From contig CACJXQ010000003.1 in NCBI GenBank assembly GCA_902597385.1, positions 1 through 64,000 of the forward strand: a DNA stretch of 64,000 nt, written 5' to 3'. The position numbers and the translations under genes were made by a program. This stretch comes from an uncultured Pseudomonadota bacterium (GTDB taxonomy: Bacteria > Pseudomonadota > Gammaproteobacteria > Ga0077536). The notes beneath the pieces were generated by a model that saw only the letters and a program-made list of their open reading frames with translations, made no database searches and was not told the DNA's origin. Below, piece after piece: positions 12,193-23,270 of this stretch; within the stretch, counting starts at the first letter, position 1; each line of letters begins with the position of its first letter.

Positions 12193-13457
12193 AAAGTATT
12201 GTCCAAATATTTTACGAACTTCTCCACCACTTTAAATGATCCGCAGGAAACTATTACATCTTCTCTGTTGGATCTTGTCAAAGCTAAATCAAACCCTCCT
12301 ACCAAAGAATTCGCAGAGAGACTCATCGTCTTTTTTTCAATTTTCCTTAACTCTTTTTCTAAAGCCAGACTAGAATAAAATTCACCCCCTTCTAAATTGG
12401 GGAATATCCAAACATCAATGGCCCCCTTTAGTGCATTGAGAAAACTTTTAATATCCTTACTTTTTCTTAGTATCACAATCCCGTATATCTTCCCAACCTT
12501 CACTAAATCATTTAAGTTCTGAGCTAAGGCAGAGGCTGACTGCGCGTTATGCGCAACATCTAAGATTATTTTTCTGTCCCTCGCAAACAATTCTTGAAAA
12601 CGCCCAACCAACTGTAATTCGGTGATTGACTTTTTGACAACATTGGTATCGATTGAACAACCCATAGTGGCGATAAGCTCTAAAACCCCCGCAGCATTCC
12701 TCAATTGATGTGCCCCCTTTAAAGGAAGCATAGGCAGGCCCTCAAATGACTGGTTTTCATCCCACCAATCCCAAGAACCTTCATTTTCCTTAAAATGGAA
12801 GTCTGAACCTATCAGCTTTAAATGGCAACCAACCTGATGAGCTGTGTCCAAAAGGCTTGTGGGCGTAGCTGGGTCAGAACATACACAGGGGACATCTTTC
12901 CTCATTATCCCTGCTTTTTCTATTGCTATTTGCTCTCTGGTGCTTCCCAGGTACTCCTGGTGGTCTATGTCTATAGAGGTAATTAAACAAAAATCAGGGT
13001 CAATGGAATTAACAGCATCCAATCGTCCACCTAAACCAACTTCTAAAACTGCTATATCAAGTTGATATTTTTGGAAAATCAAGAAGGCTGCCAATGTCGA
13101 AAATTCGAAATAGGTTAAGTCATTATCGCCACGAGCTTCCTCCACTAAACGAAAAGCGTCAGTTAATCGCTCATCGAGCACTGGTTGACCATCAATCCTA
13201 ACTCTTTCGTTATATCGAAATAAGTGAGGTGACGTATAGGCACCAACGGTATAACCATTATTCAAGAAAAAAGATTCTATTAGGGCAATACTGGAGCCCT
13301 TACCATTTGTGCCAGCTACAGTTATCACTTCTTTACCAATGCCCTCTATTCCTAAGGCCTCTTTTACTTTTTTACACCGATCGAGCCCTAGATTAATTCT
13401 CTTCGAATTCTTCTGCTCTAGGAATGTCATCCAGTCTGGCAAAGATTTATTTTCCAA
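12189..13457 (-). CDS. folC: Bifunctional folylpolyglutamate / dihydrofolate synthase
   Basis: Mur-ligase-family enzyme adding glutamate to dihydropteroate and to folates. 422 residues. The ATP loop is VAGTNGKGSS near residue 46; TSPHLFRYNERVRIDG, TYFEFSTLAAF and EVGLGGRLDAVN are all folC signatures, and DVAHNAQS is in the C-terminal domain. Start is TTG with AAAGG upstream. It overlaps dedD by 4 bases and lies 38 bases after accD. Note that folP, normally near glmM, is absent from this window. Confidence 0.96.
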   Translation of the reverse strand: MENKSLPDWMTFLEQKNSKRINLGLDRCKKVKEALGIEGIGKEVITVAGTNGKGSSIALIESFFLNNGYTVGAYTSPHLFRYNERVRIDGQPVLDERLTDAFRLVEEARGDNDLTYFEFSTLAAFLIFQKYQLDIAVLEVGLGGRLDAVNSIDPDFCLITSIDIDHQEYLGSTREQIAIEKAGIMRKDVPCVCSDPATPTSLLDTAHQVGCHLKLIGSDFHFKENEGSWDWWDENQSFEGLPMLPLKGAHQLRNAAGVLELIATMGCSIDTNVVKKSITELQLVGRFQELFARDRKIILDVAHNAQSASALAQNLNDLVKVGKIYGIVILRKSKDIKSFLNALKGAIDVWIFPNLEGGEFYSSLALEKELRKIEKKTMSLSANSLVGGFDLALTRSNREDVIVSCGSFKVVEKFVKYLDNTL

Positions 13458-13495
13458 AGCTTAACCTTTTCAGCACGCATTATTTAGTGAAATAG

Positions 13496-14422
13496 CTAAG
13501 AATCGACCTCTTTTGGGTCTGTGTTAGAGTTTCGTTCATTATTAATCTCAAGGTCTAATTCTAAGGTACCCATCTTATCAGTTAGAAGTGCAACTATTTT
13601 AGCTATCCTCTCACGCAACTCCTTTCGTTCCACTATCATATCGATTGCGCCGTGTTTCAGTAGAAATTCACTTCTTTGAAAACCTTCAGGCAATACCTGC
13701 CCAACAGTCTGCTCAATCACCCTCGGGCCAGCAAAGCCAATAAGGGCCTTAGGTTCAGCGATTATAATGTCTCCAAGTGTTCCCAAACTAGCAGACACTC
13801 CTCCCGTTGTAGGATCCGAAAGTACAGTTAGATAAGGCAAGCCACTCTCCCTCAATTCACCCAGGGCACTACTAGTCTTTGCCATCTGCATCAACGATAC
13901 CAAACCTTCCTGCATACGGGCACCACCGCTGGCACAGAAGCACACAAAGGCCACATTATTTTCAATCGAATGGCGAACCGCTCTGACAAACTTTTCCCCG
14001 ACTACAGAGCCCATCGAACCTCCTAGAAAGCCGAATTCGAAGGCCGCAGCCACCAGGGGCACTCTGCAAACAGTTCCACTAAAAACAACGAGCGCGTCAT
14101 TTTCTCCCGTCTTTTTCCTTGCTGCCACCAGACGGTCTTTATATTTTTTCACGTCTTTAAACTTTAAAAAGTCCCGGGGTTGAACTTCTGCTCCAATTTC
14201 ATAGCTACTTCCTTCATCAAAAAAGTAATCCAACCTCTTTCTGGCTCCAATACGATTATGGTATCCACATTTCATGCAGACCTTCTGATTCCGCTCGAGT
14301 TCAGGTCTATAAAGGACTGCTCCACAATTACCACACTTATCCCATAACCCTTCCGGAACCGATCGCCTAGAGGCACCCTCTATTCTTATACTTTTTGGAA
14401 GTAATTTTTTAAACCAGTTCAC
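13496..14422 (-). CDS. accD: Acetyl-CoA carboxylase carboxyltransferase subunit beta
   Basis: Beta subunit of the carboxyltransferase that makes malonyl-CoA for fatty acid synthesis; works with AccA, not in this window. 308 residues. An N-terminal zinc ribbon has two CxxC pairs (CGNC near residue 30 and CMKC near 52). The crotonase-like body has [31 protein letters not shown] and [11 protein letters not shown]. Start is GTG. Sits 26 bases after trpA, in the trpFBA-accD-folC order found in many gammaproteobacteria. Confidence 0.97.
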   Translation of the reverse strand: MNWFKKLLPKSIRIEGASRRSVPEGLWDKCGNCGAVLYRPELERNQKVCMKCGYHNRIGARKRLDYFFDEGSSYEIGAEVQPRDFLKFKDVKKYKDRLVAARKKTGENDALVVFSGTVCRVPLVAAAFEFGFLGGSMGSVVGEKFVRAVRHSIENNVAFVCFCASGGARMQEGLVSLMQMAKTSSALGELRESGLPYLTVLSDPTTGGVSASLGTLGDIIIAEPKALIGFAGPRVIEQTVGQVLPEGFQRSEFLLKHGAIDMIVERKELRERIAKIVALLTDKMGTLELDLEINNERNSNTDPKEVDS

Positions 14423-14448
14423 TTTAAAATAATTCCGAACTTAAAAGG

Positions 14449-15249
14449 TTAAGCATCTACAGCTCCCTTAAGTTCTTTGACGAAACTTTCTAGAGATTTT
14501 CTAGCTGCATTTATTTCTGCCTCTTTTTCTATAATGTCAACCAGCGCGCTGCCCACTACGACAGCATCCGATAATTTAGCAGCCTCCCGAGCGCTCTCAG
14601 GCGTTTTTATGCCAAAACCAAGACCAATAGGCAACCTAGTACCATTACGGACGAGCTCTAAAGACTTCCGTATATTGGAGGTGGAAATACTCTTATCTCC
14701 AGTAACCCCTTTAACAGACACGTAATAAATGAATCCCGCGGCAAGTTCCCCGACCTTTTTTATTCTATCCTCCGAAGAGTTAGGAGCTATTAAAAAAATT
14801 TGTCTTATACCATTTGCCGTCAAAATCTTGTTCTGCGGAACTGATTCTTCTGGAGGAAGATCTACCACCAAAACACCATCTACGCCGGACGCCCTTGCTT
14901 CCTTCGCAAACCTCTCGAAGCCCAGCCTTTCAAAGGGATTCATATAGCCCATAAGAATTACTGGGGTGCTAGCATTCCTCTCTCTAAATGCCCGCACCAG
15001 CATGAAGATGCTAGATAAATCGGTTCCAGCGGCAAGAGATCGTTCACTCGCTCTTTGAATGGTAGGGCCATCCGCCATAGGATCTGAAAAAGGCACGCCT
15101 AATTCAATTACATCCGCCCCCCCGTCCACTAATGATTGCATGTAATCTAGAGTGTTCTCAATAGAGGGATCCCCAGCGGTGATAAAGGTAATTAAGCCTT
15201 TCTCGCCTTTTGATCGCAGATTTTCAAAACAGGTTTCAATCCTACCCAT
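14449..15249 (-). CDS. trpA: Tryptophan synthase alpha chain
   Basis: Cleaves indole-3-glycerol phosphate to indole, channelled to TrpB. 266 residues, TIM barrel. Seen are FITAGDPS, the catalytic Glu region VIELGVPFSDPMADGP, the catalytic Asp region GVDGVLVVDLPPEES, VSVKGVTG and GLGFGIKTPESA. It follows trpB by 27 bases. No leader peptide or attenuator was recognised ahead of the trp genes. Confidence 0.97.
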   Translation of the reverse strand: MGRIETCFENLRSKGEKGLITFITAGDPSIENTLDYMQSLVDGGADVIELGVPFSDPMADGPTIQRASERSLAAGTDLSSIFMLVRAFRERNASTPVILMGYMNPFERLGFERFAKEARASGVDGVLVVDLPPEESVPQNKILTANGIRQIFLIAPNSSEDRIKKVGELAAGFIYYVSVKGVTGDKSISTSNIRKSLELVRNGTRLPIGLGFGIKTPESAREAAKLSDAVVVGSALVDIIEKEAEINAARKSLESFVKELKGAVDA

Positions 15250-15276
15250 AACATCCTCTAAATTTAAATCCCATAG

Positions 15277-16500
15277 TCATATAGTGATTGATTTGATATC
15301 GGCCACCGTCATTAAATCTTTATCTCCCCTGCCCGATAAATTGATAATTATTATCTGGTCGCTTCTCATTTCTCGAGCGAGCTTTTCCGCATGAGCTAAC
15401 GCATGGCTAGTCTCGAGTGCAGGTATTATACCCTCTAAGAGACACAAGCGTTCAAATGCTACCAAAGCCTCTTCATCTGTAACGGTTTCATAGGTTGCGC
15501 GACCGACATCTTTGAGCCAAGAATGCTCTGGTCCTACTCCGGGATAATCTAGCCCCGCTGAAACAGAGTGGGTAGCGCTGATTTGGCCAACTTCGTCTTG
15601 CATCAGATAAGTACGGTTACCATGTAGAACTCCCGGGCTTCCCGCGTTCAGAGGGGCAGAGTGCTTCCCAGTAGAAACGCCCTCACCTCCAGCTTCCACA
15701 CCAACGAGTTTGACCTCTTCATCTTCAAAAAAAGGATAAAAAAGACCCAAGGCATTTGATCCCCCTCCAACACAGGCGACGAGGGCGTCAGGTAATTTGC
15801 CTTCAGATTCCAAGCACTGGCTCTTTGTCTCTTCTCCAATCACTGACTGGAAATCACGAACTATTTGAGGATAAGGATGAGGGCCAGCCACAGTGCCGAT
15901 TATGTAATAAGTATCATCAACATTAGTTACCCAGTCTCTTAAGGCCTCGTTCAGCGCATCTTTGAGGGTTCGGGAGCCTGAATCGACCGCACAAACTTCA
16001 GCACCTAGTAATTTCATCCTAAATACATTTGGAGATTGCCTCTTAATATCCTCGCTTCCCATGTAGATTGCGCACTTCATTCCTAATCTAGCGGCAACTG
16101 TAGCAGTAGCCACTCCATGCTGCCCTGCTCCAGTCTCAGCGATTACTCTTGGCTTACCCATCCTTTTTGCCAACAACCCTTGTCCAATAGTATTGTTTAC
16201 TTTGTGGGCTCCAGTATGGTTCAAATCTTCTCTTTTCAAGTAGATTTTTGCACCACCTATATCCTTCGTAAGGCGCTCGGCAAAATACAATGGAGTTGGC
16301 CTGCCAACGTATTCATTTAAATCCCGTCTCAAGCTACTTAAAAAGTCCGGATCGGCTTTAAACCGGTTATAGGAATCTTCCAGATCAGTAAGAGGCCCCA
16401 TCAATGTCTCAGCAACAAATTTGCCCCCATATTGACCAAAATGACCATTCGCGTCTGGAAGACTTTTCATTGATTTAATATCAGCTTTAAGTTTGGCCAT
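15277..16500 (-). CDS. trpB: Tryptophan synthase beta chain
   Basis: PLP enzyme joining indole and serine to tryptophan. 407 residues. The PLP lysine is Lys100 in HTGAHK; also [14 protein letters not shown], the phosphate-binding [10 protein letters not shown] and the C-terminal NLSGRGDKD. Overlaps the end of trpF by 14 bases (trpF stop at 16487), so the two are translationally coupled. TrpB1-type, paired with TrpA directly downstream. Confidence 0.98.
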   Translation of the reverse strand: MAKLKADIKSMKSLPDANGHFGQYGGKFVAETLMGPLTDLEDSYNRFKADPDFLSSLRRDLNEYVGRPTPLYFAERLTKDIGGAKIYLKREDLNHTGAHKVNNTIGQGLLAKRMGKPRVIAETGAGQHGVATATVAARLGMKCAIYMGSEDIKRQSPNVFRMKLLGAEVCAVDSGSRTLKDALNEALRDWVTNVDDTYYIIGTVAGPHPYPQIVRDFQSVIGEETKSQCLESEGKLPDALVACVGGGSNALGLFYPFFEDEEVKLVGVEAGGEGVSTGKHSAPLNAGSPGVLHGNRTYLMQDEVGQISATHSVSAGLDYPGVGPEHSWLKDVGRATYETVTDEEALVAFERLCLLEGIIPALETSHALAHAEKLAREMRSDQIIIINLSGRGDKDLMTVADIKSITI

Positions 16501-17125
16501 TAAATTCCCTCTGCTTCGCTAATGTAATGAACTCCTTGAGTTTCGACTTATCTTTTTTTCCCTTCTTACTTTCAACACCGCTACATACGTCTACGGCGAA
16601 GGGTTTGGTCATCTTTATGACTTTACGCACATTTTGAGCATTAAGTCCTCCCGCCACGATGTAGGGCTTATTCATTGATTTGGGAATTAGCTCCCAATCA
16701 AATGTTTTTCCTGTACCACCTGCTAAATTAGAATCACCTGTATCAAATAAAACAGCAGATGACCTATTGTATCTACCAACTTTTTCCACAACGTCAGTAC
16801 CTTGCATCATTTTAATCGTTTTCAACCAGGGCAATCCAAAAGAGTCACAAAGCGACTCTTCCTCTTCACCATGAAACTGGAGTGAACCTACCCCTGACAC
16901 ATCAATCATTTTCCTCACATCTTCAAATTTCATATCCACAAACAAACCTACCGTACTTACAAATGGTGGCAACCCTGCAATGATTTCTGCAACTTTTTCT
17001 GGTGACACATATCGGGGGCTTGGCGGATGAAAAATAAACCCTATAGCATCAGCACCTAAGGCTATTGCATCACTTGCATCAACCTGATTCGTTATCCCAC
17101 AAATTTTGACTCTTACTGTAGCCAC
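16487..17125 (-). CDS. trpF: Phosphoribosylanthranilate isomerase
   Basis: Third step of the tryptophan branch (Amadori rearrangement of PRA). 212 residues; stand-alone TrpF, not fused to TrpC. Motifs: KICGITN with catalytic Cys, [23 protein letters not shown] and [10 protein letters not shown]. Start is GTG with a GGTGAG ribosome site. A -10 box candidate lies upstream (17153-17158). TrpC, D, E and G are not in the window. Confidence 0.96.
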   Translation of the reverse strand: MATVRVKICGITNQVDASDAIALGADAIGFIFHPPSPRYVSPEKVAEIIAGLPPFVSTVGLFVDMKFEDVRKMIDVSGVGSLQFHGEEEESLCDSFGLPWLKTIKMMQGTDVVEKVGRYNRSSAVLFDTGDSNLAGGTGKTFDWELIPKSMNKPYIVAGGLNAQNVRKVIKMTKPFAVDVCSGVESKKGKKDKSKLKEFITLAKQREFNGQT

Positions 17126-17152
17126 AACAACTCACCGGCACTATTTTTTCTT

Positions 17153-17158
17153 AGTATA
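17153..17158 (-). promoter_or_regulatory. Candidate -10 box (TATACT) before trpF
   Basis: TATACT on the minus strand, about 28 bases upstream of the trpF GTG in the 68-base truA-trpF gap. The -35 region is poor. It would let trpFBA-accD-folC be expressed separately from the genes upstream. Weak, sequence-only evidence. Confidence 0.3.
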
Positions 17159-17193
17159 CCAAATATCCGACTTATGAGTTGAAACCAAAAACT

Positions 17194-17994
17194 CTAAACT
17201 GAGATTTCTTCGGTCCAGTCAAAATAATTTTTCGCAGTTTTACAAGGTATTCCGAACTCTTGTGGGTAATCTACCGAAGCCAAGTATAAGCCCGAGGGAG
17301 CAGCAGTCGCACTATTCATACTCCGCCTCCTGGAGAGCAACACTTTCTTAGCCCAGTAAGGCTCCCTCTTACCACTGCCAACATCTATCAAAAGACCTGC
17401 TATATTGCGGACCATTTTTTGCAGGAACCCGTTTGCTTTTATAGTAATCACAACAAATTCCTGCCTCCTGGATATCTTTATATCTTTTATCTCTCTAACA
17501 GGAGACTTGGCTTGACAACCTCGTGCTCTAAAGGAAGAAAAGTCATGCTCCCCAAGCAAGAAATCTGCAGCCTCTAACATTCTCTTTTCATCCAGGTTTC
17601 TTGACACCCAAGTAGTCGAATCAAACAGTTTACCCGATCGGAACTTTCGATTGAAAATCACATATTGGTAAGTCCTCGCCAAAGCTAAGTATCTGGCATG
17701 AAATAATTCCGGAACACCTAAACACCAAGAAATACTTAAGTCCTTCGGTAAATTTGAATTACCACCTTGTATCCAAGAATAATGTTCCCGATACACTGAG
17801 GTGTCAAAGTGCGCGACTTGGCCCAGTGCATGTACTCCAGCGTCAGTTCGCCCAGCGCAAATCAAAGATACTGTCGAATTGGCAACCTCGGAGAGAGCAG
17901 TTTCCAACTCTTCCTGAACGGTTCTTACTCCCTTTTGCCGCTGCCAACCGAAAAAATTTGCTCCATGATACTCAACACCAATCGCCAAGCGCAT
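17194..17994 (-). CDS. truA: tRNA pseudouridine(38-40) synthase
   Basis: Isomerises uridines 38-40 in the anticodon arm of tRNAs. I prefer the ATG at 17994 (266 residues) over the GTG three codons earlier because AGGGTGG directly precedes it. The catalytic Asp lies in AGRTDAGVHA; GVEYHGANFFGWQRQ at the start and MVRNIAGLLIDVGSGK near the end are standard. Lies between fimV and trpF, as in Pseudomonas. Confidence 0.96.
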   Translation of the reverse strand: MRLAIGVEYHGANFFGWQRQKGVRTVQEELETALSEVANSTVSLICAGRTDAGVHALGQVAHFDTSVYREHYSWIQGGNSNLPKDLSISWCLGVPELFHARYLALARTYQYVIFNRKFRSGKLFDSTTWVSRNLDEKRMLEAADFLLGEHDFSSFRARGCQAKSPVREIKDIKISRRQEFVVITIKANGFLQKMVRNIAGLLIDVGSGKREPYWAKKVLLSRRRSMNSATAAPSGLYLASVDYPQEFGIPCKTAKNYFDWTEEISV

Positions 17995-18047
17995 TACAGC
18001 CACCCTAAAAGATACTTATTTCAGCATTCGAGATAGGAGAAGCATTT

Positions 18048-19814
18048 CTAATCCTTCTGATCTTCAATAGGACGAATTGATAAAACTGAGTCTTCTTCCT
18101 CATCAATATCTAGGTCTATTTCAAAAGCTAAGGGATCAGGCGAACTACGGCTCCCCTCTTCCTCGATTTCTTTCTCAAGATCATCAGCTAGATTACTAGT
18201 TTCTTCTAAATCTCCGCCTGTCTCTGTGTCCACCTTTTTCTCTTCATTTACTACTTTTGCGGGTTGGGCAGACAATTTCTCCTCGAGGCTTTCCCAAAGG
18301 GATTTGATATCCAACCACTCAATCGTAGACGGCCCTATGATTTGTTCAGCTTCAACCGCAGCTGCCTTGAACTCTTCCAGATCACCCATTTGTCCCAAAA
18401 CCGTAAGAAGTTTTATCCTATAGGATGACTCTGCAGGATTGTCCAGGATTGCCTGTTCAAGCATTTGTTTGGCCTCCTCATATCTCTCATAAGCCAAATA
18501 GACATTTAGGCCGGCAATCGGATCCTTTTTGGCAATAACCGGATCTGGCTGACCATGCTTTTCAACATCTGGTTGAGTCTTAAGATTCGAGACCGGACTA
18601 CTAACCTCTTTTGAAATTTGAGCAGGCTCACTTTCTACGCTCCTTGAATAACTTATAGACTCAGGAATTAGGGATTCTCTATTTTTTCGTATCCTAGAAA
18701 AATATAACAGTCCCAAAACACCTACTATGAAAAAAAGAAAAACCCACGCGGAAACAGAAAAAGGGGACTGCTTCTCGCGAGAACTATCTGCTAACACCTC
18801 TACGGAAGCATTGTTTAGTTTTTCAATCTCAAGCTTTAGAGCCTGAATCTGTTGCAGTTGGACAGCTGATTCTTCCTTTAGTAGAGTAATTACTCCCTCC
18901 GACTGTTTCAGCCTGTCTTCCAGTTCAGCAGTCTGAACGGCTTGCACCGCAACCTCCTCTTCTAAAAGCGCTGTTGTAACATCAGTCTCATCTAAATCCT
19001 CAATCTCCGGCTCCAAAAGTTCTAATCTAGCCTTATCTCCACCATCCGGTTCAAACCTGAGCGAACTACCTTTCGATTTTTTCCACTCTGCATATTGACG
19101 AGATACTTCGACTCGCGCTTCCTGCTTGTTAATACCTATTATCTCCTCAATCGAAGGAACAATAAGTACAGACCCTTGTAATAGAACGTTAATATTTCCC
19201 TGTCTAAATGCACTAGGATTCTTCTTTGCGAGCGCTAACATCATCTGCTCCACGGAGACATTATCACTTGGCTTATGTATTTTAGCCAAAGGCCAAAGAG
19301 TATCGTTCCGTCCAATGGGGCCTATAATGCTTTTAACGTTTACTGTTCTAGAGGTTTTGAAATTACTTTTAATGTTCGAGGCATAACTTTTTGGATCCAG
19401 AAGCACGGTAAACTTCTTAGACATAGAGTTACCCATCGACGTGTGCTCCAGGATAAAGGTTAAGTAGGGATCGGATATAGGCTCTTCAGACCAAACTCTT
19501 ATGTAAGGTAGCGCGCCAAGTTTATTTTCCAGAGAAAAGTTGAGCTTTAACAAGTTAGGTTTATAGGCAACCTCTAAAAGTTCAAAAACTTTCCTTGGCG
19601 CCAACCCTACGTTGGCTGTATTTTGATTGGCGTTAACTTTTCCTTCCAGGTTTATTTTAGCCTCAAAATTCTCATTTAAAAAAGACGAAACCTCTATTTT
19701 TCCTAATCCAAGAGCGAATGAAGAAAGCGGAAAAAAGAGTAAGACTACTCCTATAGCCTTTGCAACGTCGAAAGCTTGTCTATTTTTTAAAATCACTTCT
19801 AACGCGCTTTTCAT
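18048..19814 (-). CDS. fimV: FimV-family protein
   Basis: Inner-membrane protein with a periplasmic peptidoglycan-binding part and a cytoplasmic tail; in Pseudomonas it helps type IV pilus assembly and polar organisation. 588 residues, shorter than Pseudomonas FimV (about 900). Order: signal/anchor segment (about 19-35), FimV N-terminal domain (GLGKIEVSSFLNE...), a LysM-like stretch (about 185-235), Glu-rich coiled coil (about 270-335), a transmembrane helix (about 353-372), an acidic linker, and a C-terminal TPR-like domain from about 435 (VYLAYERYEEAKQML). No pilus genes are in the window. The truA-fimV-asd order supports the name. Confidence 0.87.
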   Translation of the reverse strand: MKSALEVILKNRQAFDVAKAIGVVLLFFPLSSFALGLGKIEVSSFLNENFEAKINLEGKVNANQNTANVGLAPRKVFELLEVAYKPNLLKLNFSLENKLGALPYIRVWSEEPISDPYLTFILEHTSMGNSMSKKFTVLLDPKSYASNIKSNFKTSRTVNVKSIIGPIGRNDTLWPLAKIHKPSDNVSVEQMMLALAKKNPSAFRQGNINVLLQGSVLIVPSIEEIIGINKQEARVEVSRQYAEWKKSKGSSLRFEPDGGDKARLELLEPEIEDLDETDVTTALLEEEVAVQAVQTAELEDRLKQSEGVITLLKEESAVQLQQIQALKLEIEKLNNASVEVLADSSREKQSPFSVSAWVFLFFIVGVLGLLYFSRIRKNRESLIPESISYSRSVESEPAQISKEVSSPVSNLKTQPDVEKHGQPDPVIAKKDPIAGLNVYLAYERYEEAKQMLEQAILDNPAESSYRIKLLTVLGQMGDLEEFKAAAVEAEQIIGPSTIEWLDIKSLWESLEEKLSAQPAKVVNEEKKVDTETGGDLEETSNLADDLEKEIEEEGSRSSPDPLAFEIDLDIDEEEDSVLSIRPIEDQKD

Positions 19815-19827
19815 TGTTAGGAAGATA

Positions 19828-20859
19828 TCATAAATGACTTTGCACCAGTATTTCAGCTATCTGAACACTATTGAGGGCGGCACCTTTTCTAATGTTATCG
19901 GCGACTACCCACATACTTATCCCTCTAGGATGAGATATGTCTTCTCGAATTCTTCCAACAAATACATCATCATTTTCTACCGCATGCTCTACTGGGGTGG
20001 GATATCCCCCATCTTTTCGATCATCAATTACAGTTATTCCCGGAGCCTTTCGCAAAGCGAGGGCCACCTCTTCACGACTTACTTTTCTGTTAGTCTCAAT
20101 GTGAACAGCTTCTGCATGCCCAAAAAATACAGGGACCCTTACAGCCGTTGGATTCACCTCGATGGAGGGACATTCCATTATTTTTTTTGTCTCCCAAACC
20201 ATCTTCATTTCTTCTTTGGTATAGCCGTTGTCTTGAAACTCATCAATATGTGGCAAACAGTTAAAAGCAATCTGGGCTGGGTAAACATTTGATTGAATCG
20301 CACGAGCATTTAATAGGTCACTTGTTTGATTAGCTAACTCTGTAATACCCGATTTTCCGCTACCTGAAACTGCTTGATAGGTCGCCACGTTCACTCGGGA
20401 AATCCTCGCGATATCGTGAATGGGTTTGAGAGCAACCACCATTTGAATAGTAGAGCAATTCGGATTCGCAATTATTCCTCTATTTTCGTATGCCCCTACC
20501 TGCTCAGGGTTGACCTCAGCCACCACTAGCGGGATATCATCGTCATAACGAAAAGCAGACGTATTATCTATTACTACAGCGCCCGACTTCGCTGCTTTAG
20601 GTGCAAACACTTTAGACACATCTCCTCCGGCCGAAAAAAAAGCTATGTCCACTCTGTTGAAGTCAAAACTGTCTAAAGAAGTTACCGACAAACTGCTCTC
20701 TCCAAATTCCACCCGTTTTCCTTCTGACTCGGTGCTAGCTACAGCATAAACTTCCCCAACAGGAAAGCCCCTTTGGCTCAAAATTGCCAACATCGCCTCC
20801 CCAACAGCCCCTGTCGCACCTACAACCGCAACATTAAATTTTCGAGCTGACTCAACCAT
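19828..20859 (-). CDS. asd: Aspartate-semialdehyde dehydrogenase
   Basis: NADP-dependent reduction of aspartyl phosphate to aspartate semialdehyde, the branch point to lysine/DAP, threonine and methionine. 343 residues. N-terminal NADP site [13 protein letters not shown]; catalytic Cys135 in NPNCST; SGSGKSG and [16 protein letters not shown] later. It overlaps leuB by 8 bases and precedes fimV by 13. With dapB, dapC and dapD elsewhere in the window, four diaminopimelate-route genes are present. Confidence 0.97.
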   Translation of the reverse strand: MVESARKFNVAVVGATGAVGEAMLAILSQRGFPVGEVYAVASTESEGKRVEFGESSLSVTSLDSFDFNRVDIAFFSAGGDVSKVFAPKAAKSGAVVIDNTSAFRYDDDIPLVVAEVNPEQVGAYENRGIIANPNCSTIQMVVALKPIHDIARISRVNVATYQAVSGSGKSGITELANQTSDLLNARAIQSNVYPAQIAFNCLPHIDEFQDNGYTKEEMKMVWETKKIMECPSIEVNPTAVRVPVFFGHAEAVHIETNRKVSREEVALALRKAPGITVIDDRKDGGYPTPVEHAVENDDVFVGRIREDISHPRGISMWVVADNIRKGAALNSVQIAEILVQSHL

Positions 20860-21943
20860 TAGATAAGTTCTCTATGTTTCCACAAACTTGTTCGGTCATT
20901 TCCCTTGTTCCCAGACAAAGCGACTGCTGCTTGGAAATATCGACGGTTCGATGTCCGGCTGAGAGCACTTTATCAACAGCAACTTTCACCAAATCTGCAG
21001 CAGTTTTTTCACCTAAGCTATAACGAAGCATCATCTCAACTGACAATATCATTGCTAAGGGATTAGCGATATTTTGACCTGCTATGTCAGGAGCAGACCC
21101 GTGTACCGGCTCATATAATCCAAAACTCTTGGAGTTAAGAGATGCAGAAGGTAGCATTCCAATGGACCCAGTCAACATGGCCCCTAAATCGGACAAAATA
21201 TCGCCAAACATATTTCCTGTCACTATGACGTCGAATTGTTTTGGTTGCCTGACTAGCTGCATAGCCGCGTTGTCAACATACATATGCTCCAAGGCGACTT
21301 CAGGATGTTCCGATCCAACTTCAGAGACTACCTCTCTCCAAAGTTCAGAAACTTCTAACACATTCGCCTTGTCCACTGAGCAAAGTTTGAAACCTCTTTT
21401 TTTGGCGATATCAAAAGCCGCAATCGCTATTCTTTTTATTTCATTTTCATCATACACGAGAGTGTTATAACCTACCTTTACTCCATCATTTCGAGTATCT
21501 ATCCCTCGCGGCCTCCCAAAGTATATTCCGCCAGTCAACTCCCTAATTATCATGACATCTAACCCAGAAACTACATCTAACTTCAAAGATGAAGCATCCG
21601 AAAGAGCTGGAAAAAGAGTTGCGGGCCTTAAGTTACAAAACAAATCTAGCTCAGATCTTAGTCGTAACAACCCACTTTCTGGACGCAACTCCCGATCCAA
21701 AGTATCCCACTGAGGACCTCCAACGGCACCAAAAATAGCCGCATCGGCGGACCTAGCCAATTCAAGTGTTTCCTCGGGTAAAGGATTTCCAGAATCTTCA
21801 AAGGCTGCGCCCCCTATTAGGGCGAACTCTTTTTCATAAGACCTACCCGTCACTCTCTCGAGACTGTTTAGAACCTGAATTGCAGCATCCACAACCTCTG
21901 GCCCGATACCATCGCCAGGAAGAATTAATAGCTTATGAGTCAT
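20852..21943 (-). CDS. leuB: 3-isopropylmalate dehydrogenase
   Basis: NAD-dependent oxidative decarboxylation of 3-isopropylmalate in leucine synthesis. I start at the ATG at 21943 (363 residues, starting [16 protein letters not shown]); the open frame runs 14 codons further upstream without family similarity. Motifs: [18 protein letters not shown], the metal/substrate Asp region and [13 protein letters not shown]. leuC and leuD, often just upstream, are not present; the neighbour is a divergent dapC. Confidence 0.96.
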   Translation of the reverse strand: MTHKLLILPGDGIGPEVVDAAIQVLNSLERVTGRSYEKEFALIGGAAFEDSGNPLPEETLELARSADAAIFGAVGGPQWDTLDRELRPESGLLRLRSELDLFCNLRPATLFPALSDASSLKLDVVSGLDVMIIRELTGGIYFGRPRGIDTRNDGVKVGYNTLVYDENEIKRIAIAAFDIAKKRGFKLCSVDKANVLEVSELWREVVSEVGSEHPEVALEHMYVDNAAMQLVRQPKQFDVIVTGNMFGDILSDLGAMLTGSIGMLPSASLNSKSFGLYEPVHGSAPDIAGQNIANPLAMILSVEMMLRYSLGEKTAADLVKVAVDKVLSAGHRTVDISKQQSLCLGTREMTEQVCGNIENLSNG

Positions 21944-22064
21944 TATTTTAACTTTACTTACTTGGTTTGGTGTAGAATATATCAAAGAATAACATTAATG
22001 TACGTAATCCTAGCATCGAATAAAGAGATTCCCGCTGATAGAATAAATAAACTGAGCAAAAAGA
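21944..22064. promoter_or_regulatory. Divergent leuB/dapC promoter region with short palindromes
   Basis: 121 bases between divergent leuB and dapC must hold promoters for both directions. It contains a perfect 10-base palindrome ACATTAATGT (21992-22001) next to TACGTA (22001-22006), possible operator sites. No convincing -35/-10 pair could be fixed. Confidence 0.3.
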
Positions 22065-23270
22065 ATGAACCCGGGTCTCGACAAATTACAAGACTATCCT
22101 TTTGAGCGCTTGCGAAATCTTAAAAGCAAAATACCGTTAAAAGCACATTCATCCATAATAGATCTTTCCATTGGGGAACCAAAAACCAAGTTACCCAAAC
22201 TTATCCAACATGCTTTGGTAGAATCTTCTGATCAAATATCTTTTTATCCGTCAACCCGAGGAACAGATGGTTTACGACAATCCATTGCAAGTTGGCTTTG
22301 TAGACGGTTCCAAATACCTGAGGATAAGTTATCCCCAAACGAAAACATACTGCCAGTGAACGGGACGCGAGAAGCCCTTTTTGGAATCTCTCAAGCACTT
22401 GCTGATACGAAGAATCGTAGATACATCGCCCTACCGAATCCTTTTTACCAAATCTATGAAGGCGCTGCTTTTTTAGCCGGTGCTCAACCATTTTTCATGC
22501 CCTGTCCGGAAAGCCGAGATTTTTCCCCGCACTTTGAATTAATTGAGCCTTCGATTTGGATGGAAACGAGCTTAGTTTATGTTTGCTCTCCAAATAACCC
22601 TTCTGGTTCTATTTTGAATCCGCCAGATTATGACTATTTACTTAAAATGGCTGATATTTATAACTTTATTGTGGTTGCAGATGAATGCTACAGCGAAATT
22701 TATCGAGATGAATCAAATCCACCATTAGGACTTTTAGAGTGGTGCGAACGCAGTGGTCGGGATGGATATGATAAATGCCTTGTAGTGAATAGCCTTTCCA
22801 AAAGATCTGGAGTGCCTGGCTTGAGATCGGGTTTCGTGGCCGGCGATAAAAAAATATTAGAAAAGTATTTCAGATACAGAACCTATCAGGGAGGGGCGAT
22901 GTCGTTACAAGTTCAAGCTGCCAGTCTTGCAGCTTGGGCAGATGAGGAACATGTTATTAAAAATAGAAACCACTACAGAAAGAACATTGACCTAATTGAG
23001 GAAATTTTTAACGATAAGAATATAAAGAGCCCGAAAGCGGGATTTTTTCTTTGGCTCGAATTGCCTATCGATGATATTGACGCGACCAGCCTGTTATTGC
23101 AGCGTGGAGGTGTTTTGGTTTTGCCAGGTCAGTTTTTAGCCCGCGAAACAAATGGAATTAACCCAGGTTCGAACTATATAAGAGTAGCTTTAGTAAATGA
23201 CATGGAAGTTTGTCGTAGAGCTTTAATGACAATAAAAAAAATTTTTTTTAGTGGAGAGATTCAATCGTGA
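22065..23270 (+). CDS. dapC: Succinyldiaminopimelate transaminase
   Basis: Class I aminotransferase of the succinylase DAP pathway. 401 residues. Opening [16 protein letters not shown] is typical of the proteobacterial DapC group; [16 protein letters not shown] and the PLP lysine Lys246 in [15 protein letters not shown] are visible. Its stop overlaps the dapD GTG start (GTGA). DapD makes the succinylated substrate that DapC transaminates, so pairing supports the specific name over a generic aminotransferase. Confidence 0.93.
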   Translation: MNPGLDKLQDYPFERLRNLKSKIPLKAHSSIIDLSIGEPKTKLPKLIQHALVESSDQISFYPSTRGTDGLRQSIASWLCRRFQIPEDKLSPNENILPVNGTREALFGISQALADTKNRRYIALPNPFYQIYEGAAFLAGAQPFFMPCPESRDFSPHFELIEPSIWMETSLVYVCSPNNPSGSILNPPDYDYLLKMADIYNFIVVADECYSEIYRDESNPPLGLLEWCERSGRDGYDKCLVVNSLSKRSGVPGLRSGFVAGDKKILEKYFRYRTYQGGAMSLQVQAASLAAWADEEHVIKNRNHYRKNIDLIEEIFNDKNIKSPKAGFFLWLELPIDDIDATSLLLQRGGVLVLPGQFLARETNGINPGSNYIRVALVNDMEVCRRALMTIKKIFFSGEIQS